The notes: generated from the sequence alone by a model not told the origin. 64,000 nt of DNA from Chromobacterium amazonense (GCF_001855565.1 NZ_MKCR01000027.1:1-64000), one strand, 5' to 3'; positions 18,102-29,381 are shown, counted from the first letter of the stretch. Numbers and translations are program-made.

Positions 18102-18560
18102 ATGCGCTATTGGCTGATGAAGTCCGAACCGGACGAAACCTCGATCGACCACCTGGCCGCCGAACCCGCGCGGCTGTTCGAATGGACTGGCGTGCGCAAT
18201 TACCAGGCGCGCAACTTCATGCGCGACGAGATGCGGCCCGGCGATCTCGTGTTGTTCTGGCACTCGTCCTGCCCGGAGCCGGGCATCGCCGGCCTGGCTG
18301 AAGTGGCCGCGCCGGCGCATCCGGACTCCAGCCAGTTCGACCCTGAAAGCCCCTATCACGACCCAAAATCCGATCCGGCCCAGCCGCGCTGGTTGTGCGT
18401 GGACGTGCGCTTCGTCAAGAAGACGCGGCTGGTGTCCCCGGCCGAGCTGCGCCAGCACCCGCCGCTGGAAGGCATGACCGTGCTCAAGCGCGGCAACCGC
18501 CTGTCCATCACGCCGGTGACGGCGGAGGAGTGGGACTATCTGATGCGCGAGGTGTTGTAA
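18102..18560 (+). CDS. EVE-domain protein
   Basis: This 152-residue single-domain protein of the PUA-like EVE superfamily has N-terminal MRYWLMKSEPDETSIDHL, then WTGVRNYQARNFMRDEMRPGDLVLFWHSSC and a late YHDPKSDPAQPRWLCVDV. EVE domains have an aromatic cage thought to bind modified bases in nucleic acid. Its stop overlaps the start of the following permease gene (TAATG), but a joint role is not evident. Confidence 0.88.
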   Translation: MRYWLMKSEPDETSIDHLAAEPARLFEWTGVRNYQARNFMRDEMRPGDLVLFWHSSCPEPGIAGLAEVAAPAHPDSSQFDPESPYHDPKSDPAQPRWLCVDVRFVKKTRLVSPAELRQHPPLEGMTVLKRGNRLSITPVTAEEWDYLMREVL

Positions 18561-19369
18561 TGCTGATGCTGCCCTTGATCGCCGCGTTGCTGGCCTGCGG
18601 CGCGGTGGCCGGTTTTCTGGCCGGCCTGCTCGGCGTCGGCGGCGGCCTGGTCATCGTGCCGGTGGTGTTGGCTGTGTTGTCGGCCGCGCATCTGGGCGGC
18701 GAGCACGCCCAGCACCTGGCGGTAGGCACTTCCTTGGCGGTGATGGTGTTCACCAGCGCGTCCAGCGTGCGCGCGCACCACAAGAAGGGCGCGGTGGATT
18801 GGCGCATCGTGCGCGGCATGGCGGCGGCGATGGTGGCGGGCACGCTGCTGGGCAGCTTGATCGCCGGCTGGATTTCCGGCCTGGCGCTGCGCTGGTTCTT
18901 CGTCGTCTATGCCTACGCCGTGGCGGCGCAGATGCTGATCGGCCGTCAGCCTAAAGGCGGGCGTGAGATGCCGGGCTGGGCCGGCCAGGGCGCCGCAGGA
19001 AGCCTCATCGGCATGATTTCCAGCTGGGTGGGCATAGGCGGCGGCTCGATGAGCGTGCCCTTCATGACGTGGTGCAATGTGCCGGTGCATACCGCCATCG
19101 CCACCAGCGCGGCGCTGGGCTGGCCGATCGCTGTTTCCGGCGCGGTCGGCTATGTGTACAGCGGCTGGGGCGCGCCGGGATTGCCGCCCGGCGCAGTCGG
19201 TTTCGTTTACCTGCCGGCTATGCTGGCGCTGATGCTGATGACGGTGCTGTTGGCGCCGCTGGGCGCGCGTGCGGCGCACCGGCTGCCGGTGCCAAAATTG
19301 AAAAAAGCTTTCGCCGTGCTGATGGCGGCGATGGCCAGCGAAATGCTGTACAGCCTGCTGCGCGGATGA
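18560..19369 (+). CDS. TauE/SafE-family membrane permease
   Basis: This 269-residue protein has about eight transmembrane helices in two related halves. Each begins with the family glycine motif: AGFLAGLLGVGGGLVIVPVVL (residues 17-37) and SLIGMISSWVGIGGGSMSVPFM (about 148-169). The family exports or imports small sulfur-containing and other anions; the substrate here is unknown. It is translationally coupled to the EVE gene. Confidence 0.88.
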   Translation: MLMLPLIAALLACGAVAGFLAGLLGVGGGLVIVPVVLAVLSAAHLGGEHAQHLAVGTSLAVMVFTSASSVRAHHKKGAVDWRIVRGMAAAMVAGTLLGSLIAGWISGLALRWFFVVYAYAVAAQMLIGRQPKGGREMPGWAGQGAAGSLIGMISSWVGIGGGSMSVPFMTWCNVPVHTAIATSAALGWPIAVSGAVGYVYSGWGAPGLPPGAVGFVYLPAMLALMLMTVLLAPLGARAAHRLPVPKLKKAFAVLMAAMASEMLYSLLRG

Positions 19370-19436
19370 GGCCTGCTGCAACCTTGTCCGTTTGCCGGTG
19401 GTCGAACTCGTTTGACTGACAGTGAAAGGACGACGC

Positions 19437-19826
19437 GTGTTGAAAAGCGTGATGGTGTGCGTGGCGGGGCTGCTGGCGGCCGCGCCGGTGGCCTTCGCCT
19501 ACAGCGACGAGGCCAGGTTGCCCTTCGCCGGCCAGCCGGGCGAGCTGCCGCTGGAGGTGGCGCTGCGCTTCGCCAAGAACCGTCTGGGCGAGGACGGCCG
19601 TTTCGAGTACGCCGCGCTGAAGGTGGTCCAGACCAGCCAGCCGGAGGCCTTCGACCGGGCCAGCATCACGCTGATCCGCGAGGGGCTGATGGACGATAGC
19701 GTCCAGGGTGTGCGCCAGCGCTTCGAGCTCAGCCGCGAGGACAGCGTCTGGACGCTGCGCGCGGTGACCGAGGACTTCTCCTGCAAGCGCGGGCGCAAGG
19801 GCTGGGGGCTCAAGCCCTGCCCCTGA
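19437..19826 (+). CDS. Secreted hypothetical protein
   Basis: This is a protein of about 129 residues with a signal peptide (VLKSVMVCVAGLLAAAPVAFA|YSD). The mature domain of ~105 residues is unfamiliar, ending in a basic Cys-containing tail (FSCKRGRKGWGLKPCP) whose two cysteines could pair. GTG 19437 is preferred because AAAGGA lies 6 nt upstream; GTG 19422 would overlap that site. Function is not recognised. Confidence 0.6.
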   Translation: MLKSVMVCVAGLLAAAPVAFAYSDEARLPFAGQPGELPLEVALRFAKNRLGEDGRFEYAALKVVQTSQPEAFDRASITLIREGLMDDSVQGVRQRFELSREDSVWTLRAVTEDFSCKRGRKGWGLKPCP

Positions 19827-19883
19827 GGCGGCGCGCGCCAAGCAATTGTTTTTTGGGTCTTATCGCCGACGCGAAGACGCCGT

Positions 19884-22607
<2,724 letters not shown>

Positions 22608-22623
22608 TCCTATCCTGACGCGC

Positions 22624-22657
22624 GGCGCGGGGCAGCCAGGCTGTCCCGCGCCGTTTT
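22624..22657 (+). terminator. Terminator-like hairpin between leuS and lptE
   Basis: GGCGCGGG (22624-22631) pairs with CCCGCGCC (22645-22652), followed by GTTTT. It could partially terminate after leuS and reduce lptE-holA expression. The short T-run suggests it is leaky. Confidence 0.5.
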
Positions 22658-22688
22658 GACTGGCGGCCATCCGCCATGGGGGAATACC

Positions 22689-23243
22689 ATGAAAAACATG
22701 CTGCAACTGGCCCTGTTCGCCGGCTTCGCCTTGCTGCTGACCGCCTGCGGCTTCCATCTGCGCGGCCTGGGGGGAACGATGAAGCCGCTGCCGTTCTCCA
22801 CGCTGTATCTGGAGGCCGGCGGCAAGTCGATCGAATCCGACCTGCGCACCGTGCTGGCGCGCCAGCCCAAGCTGGCCGTGCTGGACCAGGCCAAGGGCGC
22901 GCAAGCGGTGCTGAGCGTGGTAGGCGAGAACCAGTCCAAGGACATTCTCACCATCAATACCGGCGGCCGCATCAACGAGTATCAGTTGACCTACACCGTC
23001 ACGGTGCGCGTGGTGCTGAACGGCGTGCCGCTGGAGCCGGACATGACGGCGACCGTTCGCCGCAGCCTCAACTACTCGGATAACCAGGTGTTGGGCAAGC
23101 AGCAGGAAGAAGACCTGCTGTGGGCCGACGCGCGGCGCGACGCGACCGAGCAGATCGTGCGTCGTCTGGCTTATCTGAAGGTTCCCGCCGCCGCGCCGGC
23201 CGGCGCGCAAAGCGTGAAGCCCGATGCCGTCACTCAGCCCTGA
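22689..23243 (+). CDS. lptE: LPS-assembly lipoprotein LptE
   Basis: This 184-residue outer-membrane lipoprotein forms the plug of LptD and helps insert LPS. It has a lipoprotein signal with lipobox LTAC (mature Cys about residue 20), followed at once by GFHLRG, the hallmark LptE start. The remaining alpha/beta domain and the Pro/Ala tail are typical of betaproteobacterial LptE. The leuS-lptE-holA neighbourhood is diagnostic. The stop lies 20 bp inside holA. Confidence 0.92.
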   Translation: MKNMLQLALFAGFALLLTACGFHLRGLGGTMKPLPFSTLYLEAGGKSIESDLRTVLARQPKLAVLDQAKGAQAVLSVVGENQSKDILTINTGGRINEYQLTYTVTVRVVLNGVPLEPDMTATVRRSLNYSDNQVLGKQQEEDLLWADARRDATEQIVRRLAYLKVPAAAPAGAQSVKPDAVTQP

Positions 23244-24228
23244 CGCGCTGAACGCGGCGCTGTCCAAGGGGCTGGCGCCGCTGTATCTGGTGCATGGCGA
23301 GGAAGCGCTGCTGGCGCTGGAGGCGGCCGACGCCGTGCGCCAGGCGGCCCAGGCCGCAGGCTATCTTGAGCGCGAGGTGCTGACGGTGGAGGCCGGTTTC
23401 GACTGGTCGCAACTGACCGACTCCATGTCCAGCGTGTCGCTGTTCGCCTCGTTGAAACTGCTGGAAATCCGCATTCCCGGCGGCAAGCCGGGCACCGAGG
23501 GCGCGGAGGCCTTGCAGCGCCTGGCCGCTGATCCGCCGCAGGACACGGTGACCCTGATCACTCTGCCCAAGCTGGACAAGGCGCAGCAGCAGAGCAAGTG
23601 GTTCACCGCGCTGGACAAGATCGCCCAGATGGTGGAGGCGCGCCCGGTGGGCCGCGCCGAGCTTCCCGGTTGGATCTCCCGCCGGCTGAAGGCCCAGGGT
23701 CAGCAGCTTGGCGCGGAGGCGTTGGAGTTCTTTGTCGAGCGGGTGGAGGGCAACCTGCTGGCCGCCCGCCAGGAAGTGGATAAGCTGGCTTTGCTCTATC
23801 CCAAGGGTGAGCTGAGCCTGGCCGATCTGCAGGCGGCGGTGGCCAATGTCGCCCGCTTCGACGTGTTCCAGCTGTCCGAGGCCTGGCTGTCCGGCGACAC
23901 GCCCAGGCTGACGCGCATGCTGGACGGCCTGATGGCCGAAGGCGAGGCGCCGGTGCTGGTGTTGTGGTCGCTGGCCGAGGATGTGCGCATGCTGCTGAAG
24001 CTGCGCCAGGGCCTGAAAGACGGCCGCCAGCCGCGCGACATGGCGCGCGAACTGAGGCTGTGGGGCGAGAAGCAAAAGCTGGCCGAACCGGCGCTGCGCC
24101 GCATCGGCCCGCGCAAGCTGATGGACGCCTTGTCCGAATGCGCGCGCATCGACCGCCAGATCAAGGGCGTGGAGCCGGGCGAGCCTTGGCAGACCATGCG
24201 GGCGCTGGCCACCCGGCTGGCCGCCTGA
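23224..24228 (+). CDS. holA: DNA polymerase III subunit delta
   Basis: This 334-residue clamp-loader wrench subunit opens the beta clamp. It has the family N-terminus APLYLVHGEEALLALEAADAVR, an AAA-like domain without a Walker A motif, and a C-terminal collar domain (ILW-type VLVLWSLAEDVRMLLKL, then RIGPRKLMDALSECARIDRQIKG). It overlaps lptE by 20 bp. A terminator and then MITE copy 2 follow. Confidence 0.93.
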   Translation: MPSLSPDALNAALSKGLAPLYLVHGEEALLALEAADAVRQAAQAAGYLEREVLTVEAGFDWSQLTDSMSSVSLFASLKLLEIRIPGGKPGTEGAEALQRLAADPPQDTVTLITLPKLDKAQQQSKWFTALDKIAQMVEARPVGRAELPGWISRRLKAQGQQLGAEALEFFVERVEGNLLAARQEVDKLALLYPKGELSLADLQAAVANVARFDVFQLSEAWLSGDTPRLTRMLDGLMAEGEAPVLVLWSLAEDVRMLLKLRQGLKDGRQPRDMARELRLWGEKQKLAEPALRRIGPRKLMDALSECARIDRQIKGVEPGEPWQTMRALATRLAA

Positions 24229-24247
24229 GCCTATGCCGTTGATAAGG

Positions 24248-24274
24248 ACGGGCCGCAGATTCGGCCCGTTTTTT
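24248..24274 (+). terminator. Rho-independent terminator after holA
   Basis: An 8-bp stem (ACGGGCCG, loop CAGATT, CGGCCCGT) runs into TTTTT, 19 nt after the holA stop. Confidence 0.85.
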
Positions 24275-24298
24275 ACGCCCTGGCGAGGCGTGCGCCTA

Positions 24299-24564
24299 GG
24301 GGCTGTTGACATTTGCTGAGCGGTCGCGCCTGGAGGCATTTTGCGCCGAATCGAGGCGTTTCGCGCGCCGCATAGTCATTCTCTGCCAGCGCGGAACAAC
24401 GAAGAGTCGGCGCGAAAGGCGCCCGGCCCTGCGGGTTTGGCCGCTTTGGGCCGGAGGCCGCGTTGCCCAGTCCTTGCATAGAATGACTATGCGTCGGACT
24501 GCGCGCCTTGCCTCCGGCCCAAATCGGCTCAAACGCGATCCGCGCAGCAAACGTCAACAGCCCC
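24299..24564. mobile_element. MITE copy 2 (266 bp), overlapping the 3' end of the MFS gene
   Basis: This is the same element and orientation as the copy at 10517: GGGGCTGTTGACATTTGCTG at the left end and CAGCAAACGTCAACAGCCCC at the right, with the internal GCATAGTCATTCT / AGAATGACTATGC pair. The left flank is CTA but the right flank is TCG, so the expected TA duplication is not intact on that side. Its right end lies inside the reading frame of the adjacent leftward MFS gene and supplies the last codons and stop. It forms an inverted pair with copy 3. Confidence 0.88.
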
Positions 24565-25716
24565 TCGAGCGGCGCGAGCATGCAGTACTCCAAGCGTAGC
24601 CAGCAAGGTCAAGGCCGCCAGCGCCGCGGCGAGTAGGCTGAGCCGCGCCAACGATCCGCCTTGATCCAGCAGCCAGCCGGCCAGCCAGGCCCCCAGCGCG
24701 TTGCCCAGATTGAAGGCGCCGACATTGAAGGTGGAGGCGCGGGCGGCGGCCGGCCCCGCCAGACGGATGACCAGCGCCTGCAACAACATGCACAAGGCAA
24801 ACGCCATGCTTCCCCATGTCGCCATCAGCAGCAGGGCCAGGCCTAGCCACTCGGCGAGCAGATAAAAGCCGAGCAGGCTGGCGCATAGCAGCAGCAACGT
24901 CAGTACCAGGCCGCGGCTCAGGTTCCAGTCGGTCAAGCGGCCGCCCAGCCAACCCCCCAACACCAAACCCATTCCGCACAACAGCAAGACCGGGCTGGCG
25001 TATGCCTGCGGCAAGCCGCTGATCTGGTTCAATACGGGCAGCAGATAGGTGAAAAAGGCAAACATGCTGCTGGCGGCGAGCACACTGCATAACAGCGCGA
25101 ACCAAACCACGCCCGGCAAGCGCGGTGGTTTGGCAGCGCTTGCCGGGCTGCCGGATTGTGCCGGGACCTGCCAGCCAATCAGCAACAGCGTGACGATGCC
25201 GAGCGCCATCACCGCGGCGAAGGATGCGCGCCAGCCGCTGACTTGACCAATCAGCGTGCCGGCCGGCACCCCCAGCACATTGGCCAGGGTCATGCCGGAA
25301 AACATCAGCGCCATCGCCCGCCCGGCCATGCCGGGCGGAGCCAGCCGCGCCGCCATCACCGCGGCCGTGCCGATGAAGCTGGCGTGGCAAAAGGCAGTCA
25401 GCACCCGCGCCAGCAATAAAGGCATCAGGCTGGGCGCGAGCAGGCAGGCGAGATTGCCGGCGACGAAAATCGACATCAAGCCCATCAGCGCCCGTTTTTC
25501 CTCCAAGCGGGCGATGAGGCCGGCCAATACGGGTCCGCCCGCCACGACGCCCAAAGCGTAGGCCGATACCAGATAGCCGGCGCGGGACAGCGGGATGTGC
25601 AGATCGGCCGCCATGATGGGCAGCAGACCCATGATGATGAATTCGGAGGTGCCGATGGCAAAGGCGGCGACGGCCAGCGTCAACAGGGCGGGGCTGAGTA
25701 AGCGGGGGGAAGGCAT
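24529..25716 (-). CDS. MFS drug/sugar exporter (DHA1 family), C-terminus altered by MITE insertion
   Basis: This 395-residue protein has 12 transmembrane segments. The N-terminus LTLAVAAFAIGTSEFIIMGLLPIMAADL is typical of the AraJ/YdhP branch of DHA1 exporters, and GVPAGTLIGQVSGWRASFAAV is the antiporter-type motif C. The last dozen residues (from about GAVDVCCADRV) are encoded by the terminal repeat of MITE copy 2, which also provides the stop, so the native C-terminal tail has been replaced. The fold is complete before that, so function may persist. ATG 25716 has AGGA upstream; TTG 25731 is a weaker alternative. The divergent LysR gene is its likely regulator. Confidence 0.85.
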   Translation of the reverse strand: MPSPRLLSPALLTLAVAAFAIGTSEFIIMGLLPIMAADLHIPLSRAGYLVSAYALGVVAGGPVLAGLIARLEEKRALMGLMSIFVAGNLACLLAPSLMPLLLARVLTAFCHASFIGTAAVMAARLAPPGMAGRAMALMFSGMTLANVLGVPAGTLIGQVSGWRASFAAVMALGIVTLLLIGWQVPAQSGSPASAAKPPRLPGVVWFALLCSVLAASSMFAFFTYLLPVLNQISGLPQAYASPVLLLCGMGLVLGGWLGGRLTDWNLSRGLVLTLLLLCASLLGFYLLAEWLGLALLLMATWGSMAFALCMLLQALVIRLAGPAAARASTFNVGAFNLGNALGAWLAGWLLDQGGSLARLSLLAAALAALTLLATLGVLHARAARGAVDVCCADRV

Positions 25717-25746
25717 GGCGAGTCCTGTCAATGATGGGATGCGCTA

Positions 25747-26012
25747 GGGGCTGTTGACGTTTGGTGAGTGGATCGCGTTTGCGCCGATTTGGGCCGGAAG
25801 CAAGGCGCACAGTCCGACGCATAGTCATTCTATGCAAGGGCTGGGCAACGCGGCTTCCGGCCCAAAGCGGCCAAACCCGCAGGGCCGGGCACCTTTCGCG
25901 CCGACTCTTCGTTGTTCCGCGCTGGCAGAGAATGACTATGCGGCGCGCGAAACGCCTCGATTCGGCGCAAAACGCATCCCGGCGCGACCGCTCACCAAAC
26001 GTCAACAGCCCC
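25747..26012. mobile_element. MITE copy 3 (266 bp, opposite orientation to copies 1 and 2)
   Basis: Read on the minus strand, this copy matches the other two end to end. Its terminal repeats are nearly perfect (GGGGCTGTTGACGTTTGGTG / CACCAAACGTCAACAGCCCC) and TA is present on both flanks (CTA-element-TAG), giving the cleanest insertion of the three. It lies in the control region between the divergent MFS and LysR genes, 30 nt upstream of the MFS start. Confidence 0.88.
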
Positions 26013-26120
26013 TAGCCTAAACCCCGCATGGCGCAGGAAACAGGTGGCCAGCCCTCCGCACTGTCCGGAGCCATTTGTCATGAATGGCGCTACACTGCCC
26101 GCAATGGAAAGGAGGACGCG

Positions 26121-26999
26121 GTGTTGGCTTCATTGAGTGATTTATCGGTTTTCATCGCGGTGGCGGAGCAAGGCAGCTTTGTCGGCGCGGGAAGGCTACT
26201 GGGGGTTTCCGCGTCGGCGGTGGGTAAGCGCATCAGTCGCTTGGAAAGGGAAATGGGCATGCGCTTATTGCAGCGCAGCACTCGCGCGCAGGCCCTGACT
26301 GCGGAAGGAGAAACGGTATTGCGCCGCGGCCGGAGCATGCTGGCGGAGGCTGAAGCGATGCGCGCGGAGCTGGAGCGCGCCAGCCGCCTGCCGGGAGGCG
26401 TATTGCGGCTCAGCCTGCCGCCTATCGGCGGCGTGTTGATCGAGCCTCTGGCGGCGTTCCAGCTGCACTACCCCGATATCGCGTTGGAGCTGGATTACAG
26501 CGAGCGCAATGTCGACCTGATCGAGGAGGGCTTCGATGCGGTGATCCGGGTTGGCGAGGAGGATGACAGTAAGCTGCGCAGCCTGTCGCTGGCGGGGTTT
26601 CGCCGGCTGATCGTGGCCGCGCCGAGCTACCTGGCGCGCTATGGCCTCCCTGATCATCCCAAGCAGTTGGCGCAACATCGGCTGATCCACTACCGCTCGC
26701 CCAATAGCGGCAAACTGGAAACCTGGCCCTTGGTCGATGCGGATCTGCCGCGCGCGCTGGTGTGCAATAGCGTGCATGCGCGGCTGGAGTTTGTTCTGCA
26801 AGGGCAAGGCATTGCTTGTCTGCCGGACGTTTCCATTCAGCGGGAGCTGGGCGATGGCAGCTTGCTGCCCTTATTGAACAGCGAAAGCGGCGAGCTTGTG
26901 CCATTGCGGCTGCTTTGGCCATCATCGCGCGGAGTTTCGGCCCGGTTGGCGGTGTTTCTGGACTTTATGCGGCAGCAGGCTGCATCAATCTGTGCATAA
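26121..26999 (+). CDS. LysR-family transcriptional regulator
   Basis: This 292-residue regulator has an N-terminal winged helix (LSDLSVFIAVAEQGSFVGAGRLLGVSASAVGKRISRLEREMGMRLLQRSTR, residues ~4-55). The substrate-binding domain includes LELDYSERNVDLIEEGFDAVIRVGE, a feature of the CrgA/PA-type LysR branch. GTG 26121 follows GGAGG by 5 nt; readings from further upstream lack such a site. It is transcribed away from the MFS gene, the classic target arrangement, with MITE copy 3 filling most of the intervening region. Confidence 0.9.
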   Translation: MLASLSDLSVFIAVAEQGSFVGAGRLLGVSASAVGKRISRLEREMGMRLLQRSTRAQALTAEGETVLRRGRSMLAEAEAMRAELERASRLPGGVLRLSLPPIGGVLIEPLAAFQLHYPDIALELDYSERNVDLIEEGFDAVIRVGEEDDSKLRSLSLAGFRRLIVAAPSYLARYGLPDHPKQLAQHRLIHYRSPNSGKLETWPLVDADLPRALVCNSVHARLEFVLQGQGIACLPDVSIQRELGDGSLLPLLNSESGELVPLRLLWPSSRGVSARLAVFLDFMRQQAASICA

Positions 27000-27180
27000 G
27001 TTTTGGATATTGCCATTGCTGTGGGTAAGTTGGCATCGACTGATGATGCCCATTGCTGCCATCCGCATCGCTTAAGCAGCAGCCGCTTGATGATTGGCCA
27101 GGCCTTCGCTGCCGATCTGGCGCTGTTCGGCCAAATGAGTTCGGCAATGCCGCGCCTGAGGAGCGCGGCTGTTGGGCGGC

Positions 27181-27651
27181 CTACTCGCGGTGATACGGAT
27201 GGTTGTTGAGTATGGAGTAGGCGCGGTAGATCTGTTCGGCCAGCATCACCCGCACCATGCCGTGCGGCAGGGTCATTGCGGACAGCTGCAGCAGCACGTC
27301 GGCGCGCTGTTTCAGTTCGGTCGACAGGCCGTCGGCGCCGCCGATGACGAACACCACGTCGTCGCCGCCCGCCATCCATTCCTTCAGACCTTCCGCCAGC
27401 TTGACCGAGGTCCAGTTCTTGCCGCGCTCGTCCATCACCACCAGCCGCGCGCGCGGCGGGATGGCGGCCATCAGCCGTTCGTGTTCGGCGGCGATGCCTT
27501 TCTCGGCGGTGACGCCGCCGCCGCGTTTCTCCGGCTTGATCTCTTTCAGCTCAAGGCTGATGTCGCGGCCGAATCGCTTGGCGTAGTCGGAATAGGCTTC
27601 ATCGACCCAGCGCGGCATCTTGGTGCCGACGGCGAGTATGGTGATTTTCAT
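27181..27651 (-). CDS. rlmH: 23S rRNA (pseudouridine-1915 N3)-methyltransferase RlmH
   Basis: This 156-residue SPOUT methyltransferase modifies pseudouridine 1915 of helix 69. It has MKITILAVGTKMPRWVDEAYSDYAKRF at the N-terminus, DDVVFVIGGADGLS (SAM knot) and the family ending LAEQIYRAYSILNNHPYHRE. ATG 27651 was selected over an upstream in-frame start because it gives the standard N-terminus. It follows rsfS and nadD in a conserved leftward cluster. Confidence 0.95.
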   Translation of the reverse strand: MKITILAVGTKMPRWVDEAYSDYAKRFGRDISLELKEIKPEKRGGGVTAEKGIAAEHERLMAAIPPRARLVVMDERGKNWTSVKLAEGLKEWMAGGDDVVFVIGGADGLSTELKQRADVLLQLSAMTLPHGMVRVMLAEQIYRAYSILNNHPYHRE

Positions 27652-27713
27652 CGGGAAGGGCTTGTGCGAATGGAGAAACAAGGGCGGGCCTGATGCCCGC
27701 CCGGAGGGTCAGC

Positions 27714-28082
27714 TTAGACGGCAGACCACGGCTTGGCCGCGCCGACGGCGAAGCTGGGCTTCTGGCCGCCCCACAGCGCTTCGATGTCGTAGTAGTCGCG
27801 CACGGCGGGCAGCATCACATGCACCACCACGTCGCCGGCATCCACCAGCACCCATTCGCCGCTTTCGTGGCCTTCGCTGCCGACGATGTCCACGCCGGCT
27901 TCCTTCAGTTTCACTTGCACGCTGTTGGCCAGCGCCTTCACCTGGCGGTTGGAATCGCCGGTGGCGACGATCATGCGCTGGAACAGCGAGGTGAGTTTGC
28001 TGGTATCCAGCTCGATGATGTCCTTGCCCTTGATGTCTTCCAGGGCTTCGATAGCCAGTTTGCTGATTTCTTGAATTTCCAT
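27714..28082 (-). CDS. rsfS: Ribosome silencing factor RsfS
   Basis: This 122-residue protein binds uL14 on the large subunit and blocks subunit joining under nutrient limitation. It contains EDIKGKDIIELD, MIVATGDSNRQVKALANSV, and GEWVLVDAGDVVVHVMLPAVRDYYDIEALWG, the family hallmark. ATG 28082 begins the usual MEIQEISKLA. It lies 76 nt after nadD and 62 nt before rlmH. Confidence 0.95.
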   Translation of the reverse strand: MEIQEISKLAIEALEDIKGKDIIELDTSKLTSLFQRMIVATGDSNRQVKALANSVQVKLKEAGVDIVGSEGHESGEWVLVDAGDVVVHVMLPAVRDYYDIEALWGGQKPSFAVGAAKPWSAV

Positions 28083-28158
28083 AAGTCCTTTTCCTGTGCC
28101 GGTACTTAGCAGGCACAGGCCGGCAAGAGGTACCAAAAAGAGCGGGTAGGGCGGCGCC

Positions 28159-28797
28159 TTACCGGTATAGCCCCTGCCGGCGGATGTAGGCCAGCACGGC
28201 GGGGTCGATCAGGCCGTCCACCGCTTCGTCCGCGGCCAGCATCGCCCTCAGGCGGGTGGCGGACAGATCGAGCGGCGGCAGGGCCAGGGGCCGGATTGTA
28301 CCGGAAGCTGTTCGATTTGAAAAATCATGGACTTGCCGAGTGCGCCACTCGTCCAGCACTGGCGGCGGCAGCTGGTCCGGATCGAAGCCGGGGCGCAGGG
28401 CGACGGCCAGGTTGGCCAGGGCGAACAGCTCGCGCCACGCCTTCCAGCTGGACAGCTGGGCCAGCGAGTCGCCGCCGATCAGGAACCATAGCTCGGCGGC
28501 CGGGCCGAGCTCGGCGCGCAGCTCGCGCAGGGTTTCCACGGTATAGGCGGCGCGAGGACGGCGGATTTCGCGGTCGTCGGCGCGCAGCGCCGGCTCGCCG
28601 GCGACGGCGAGGCGCACCATTTCCAAGCGCTCGGCCGGGCTGGCGCGGGGGCCGCTGTCGCGGTGATAGGGTTGCCCGGCAGGGATCAGCCGGACTTCAT
28701 CGAGCTGCAATTCCGCGGCGAAGGCCCGCGCCATGCGCAGATGGGCATGGTGGATGGGGTCGAACGTGCCGCCAAAAATGCCGATGCGCGGATTCAT
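28159..28797 (-). CDS. nadD: Nicotinate-mononucleotide adenylyltransferase
   Basis: This 212-residue nucleotidyltransferase converts nicotinate mononucleotide to deamido-NAD. Motifs are IGIFGGTFDPIHHAHLRMAR (HxGH-type HHAH, residues ~5-24), LWFLIGGDSLAQL and the C-terminal DLSATRLRAML, equivalent to ISxTxxR. The start overlaps the can stop (ATGA), so the two are coupled. An ORF that stays open upstream runs antisense within the can region in another frame and is not part of the gene. Confidence 0.94.
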   Translation of the reverse strand: MNPRIGIFGGTFDPIHHAHLRMARAFAAELQLDEVRLIPAGQPYHRDSGPRASPAERLEMVRLAVAGEPALRADDREIRRPRAAYTVETLRELRAELGPAAELWFLIGGDSLAQLSSWKAWRELFALANLAVALRPGFDPDQLPPPVLDEWRTRQVHDFSNRTASGTIRPLALPPLDLSATRLRAMLAADEAVDGLIDPAVLAYIRRQGLYR

Positions 28798-29381
28798 GCG
28801 GCGGGCGCCACCTCTTCGGCATCGCCGTAACCGTTGACGATCACTTCCAGCCGGCCGGTGGACGGGTGGATCACCATGCCGTGTACCGGGACGTCCTTGG
28901 GTATCAAGGGGTGGTTGCGTATGGTCTGCACGGTGTGGCGCACGCTGTCGGATACGTTGTCGAAGCCCTTGAGCCAGGTGTCCAGGTCGATGCCGGCCGC
29001 GCGCAGCGTGGCGATGGTGTCTTCGCTGATGCCGCGCTCCTGGGCGCTGGCCAGGATGGTGTTCGGATCGATGGCGCGCATGCCGCAGTCGCGATGCGCC
29101 ACCACGCAGATTTCCTCGGCGCGCAGCTCGTATACGGCGACGATCAGGCTGCGCATGACCGAACCCCACGGATGGGTGATCAGCGCGCCGGCGTTCTTGA
29201 TCAGCTTGGCGTCGCCGTTCTTCAGGCCCATGGCCTTGGGCAGCAGCTCCACCAGGCGGGCATCCATGCAGGCCAGGATGGCCAGGCCTTTGCCGGGAAA
29301 CTTGTCGGTTTTGTATTGCTCGTACTCGCGGCTTTCCACGAAAGCGCGGTTGTGTTCGAGCAGGGTATTCAGTCGGTCCAT
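28794..29381 (-). CDS. can: Beta-class carbonic anhydrase
   Basis: This protein of about 195 residues interconverts CO2 and bicarbonate. The zinc and active-site residues appear as ACMDARL (Cys, then the Asp-Arg dyad) and VVAHRDCGMRA (His-x-x-Cys). The sequence resembles the YtiB-like beta-CA branch rather than the plant-type branch. ATG 29381 (MDRLNTLLEHN) has AGGAA upstream; the ORF is open 26 codons further but those codons look non-native. It heads the leftward can-nadD-rsfS-rlmH cluster. Confidence 0.88.
   Translation of the reverse strand: MDRLNTLLEHNRAFVESREYEQYKTDKFPGKGLAILACMDARLVELLPKAMGLKNGDAKLIKNAGALITHPWGSVMRSLIVAVYELRAEEICVVAHRDCGMRAIDPNTILASAQERGISEDTIATLRAAGIDLDTWLKGFDNVSDSVRHTVQTIRNHPLIPKDVPVHGMVIHPSTGRLEVIVNGYGDAEEVAPAA

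Noticed and set aside
24296-26020. ORFs of 84-106 codons within the MITE copies
   Set aside because: They exist on both strands, run across the terminal repeats and are not maintained in frame among copies. They are not genes.
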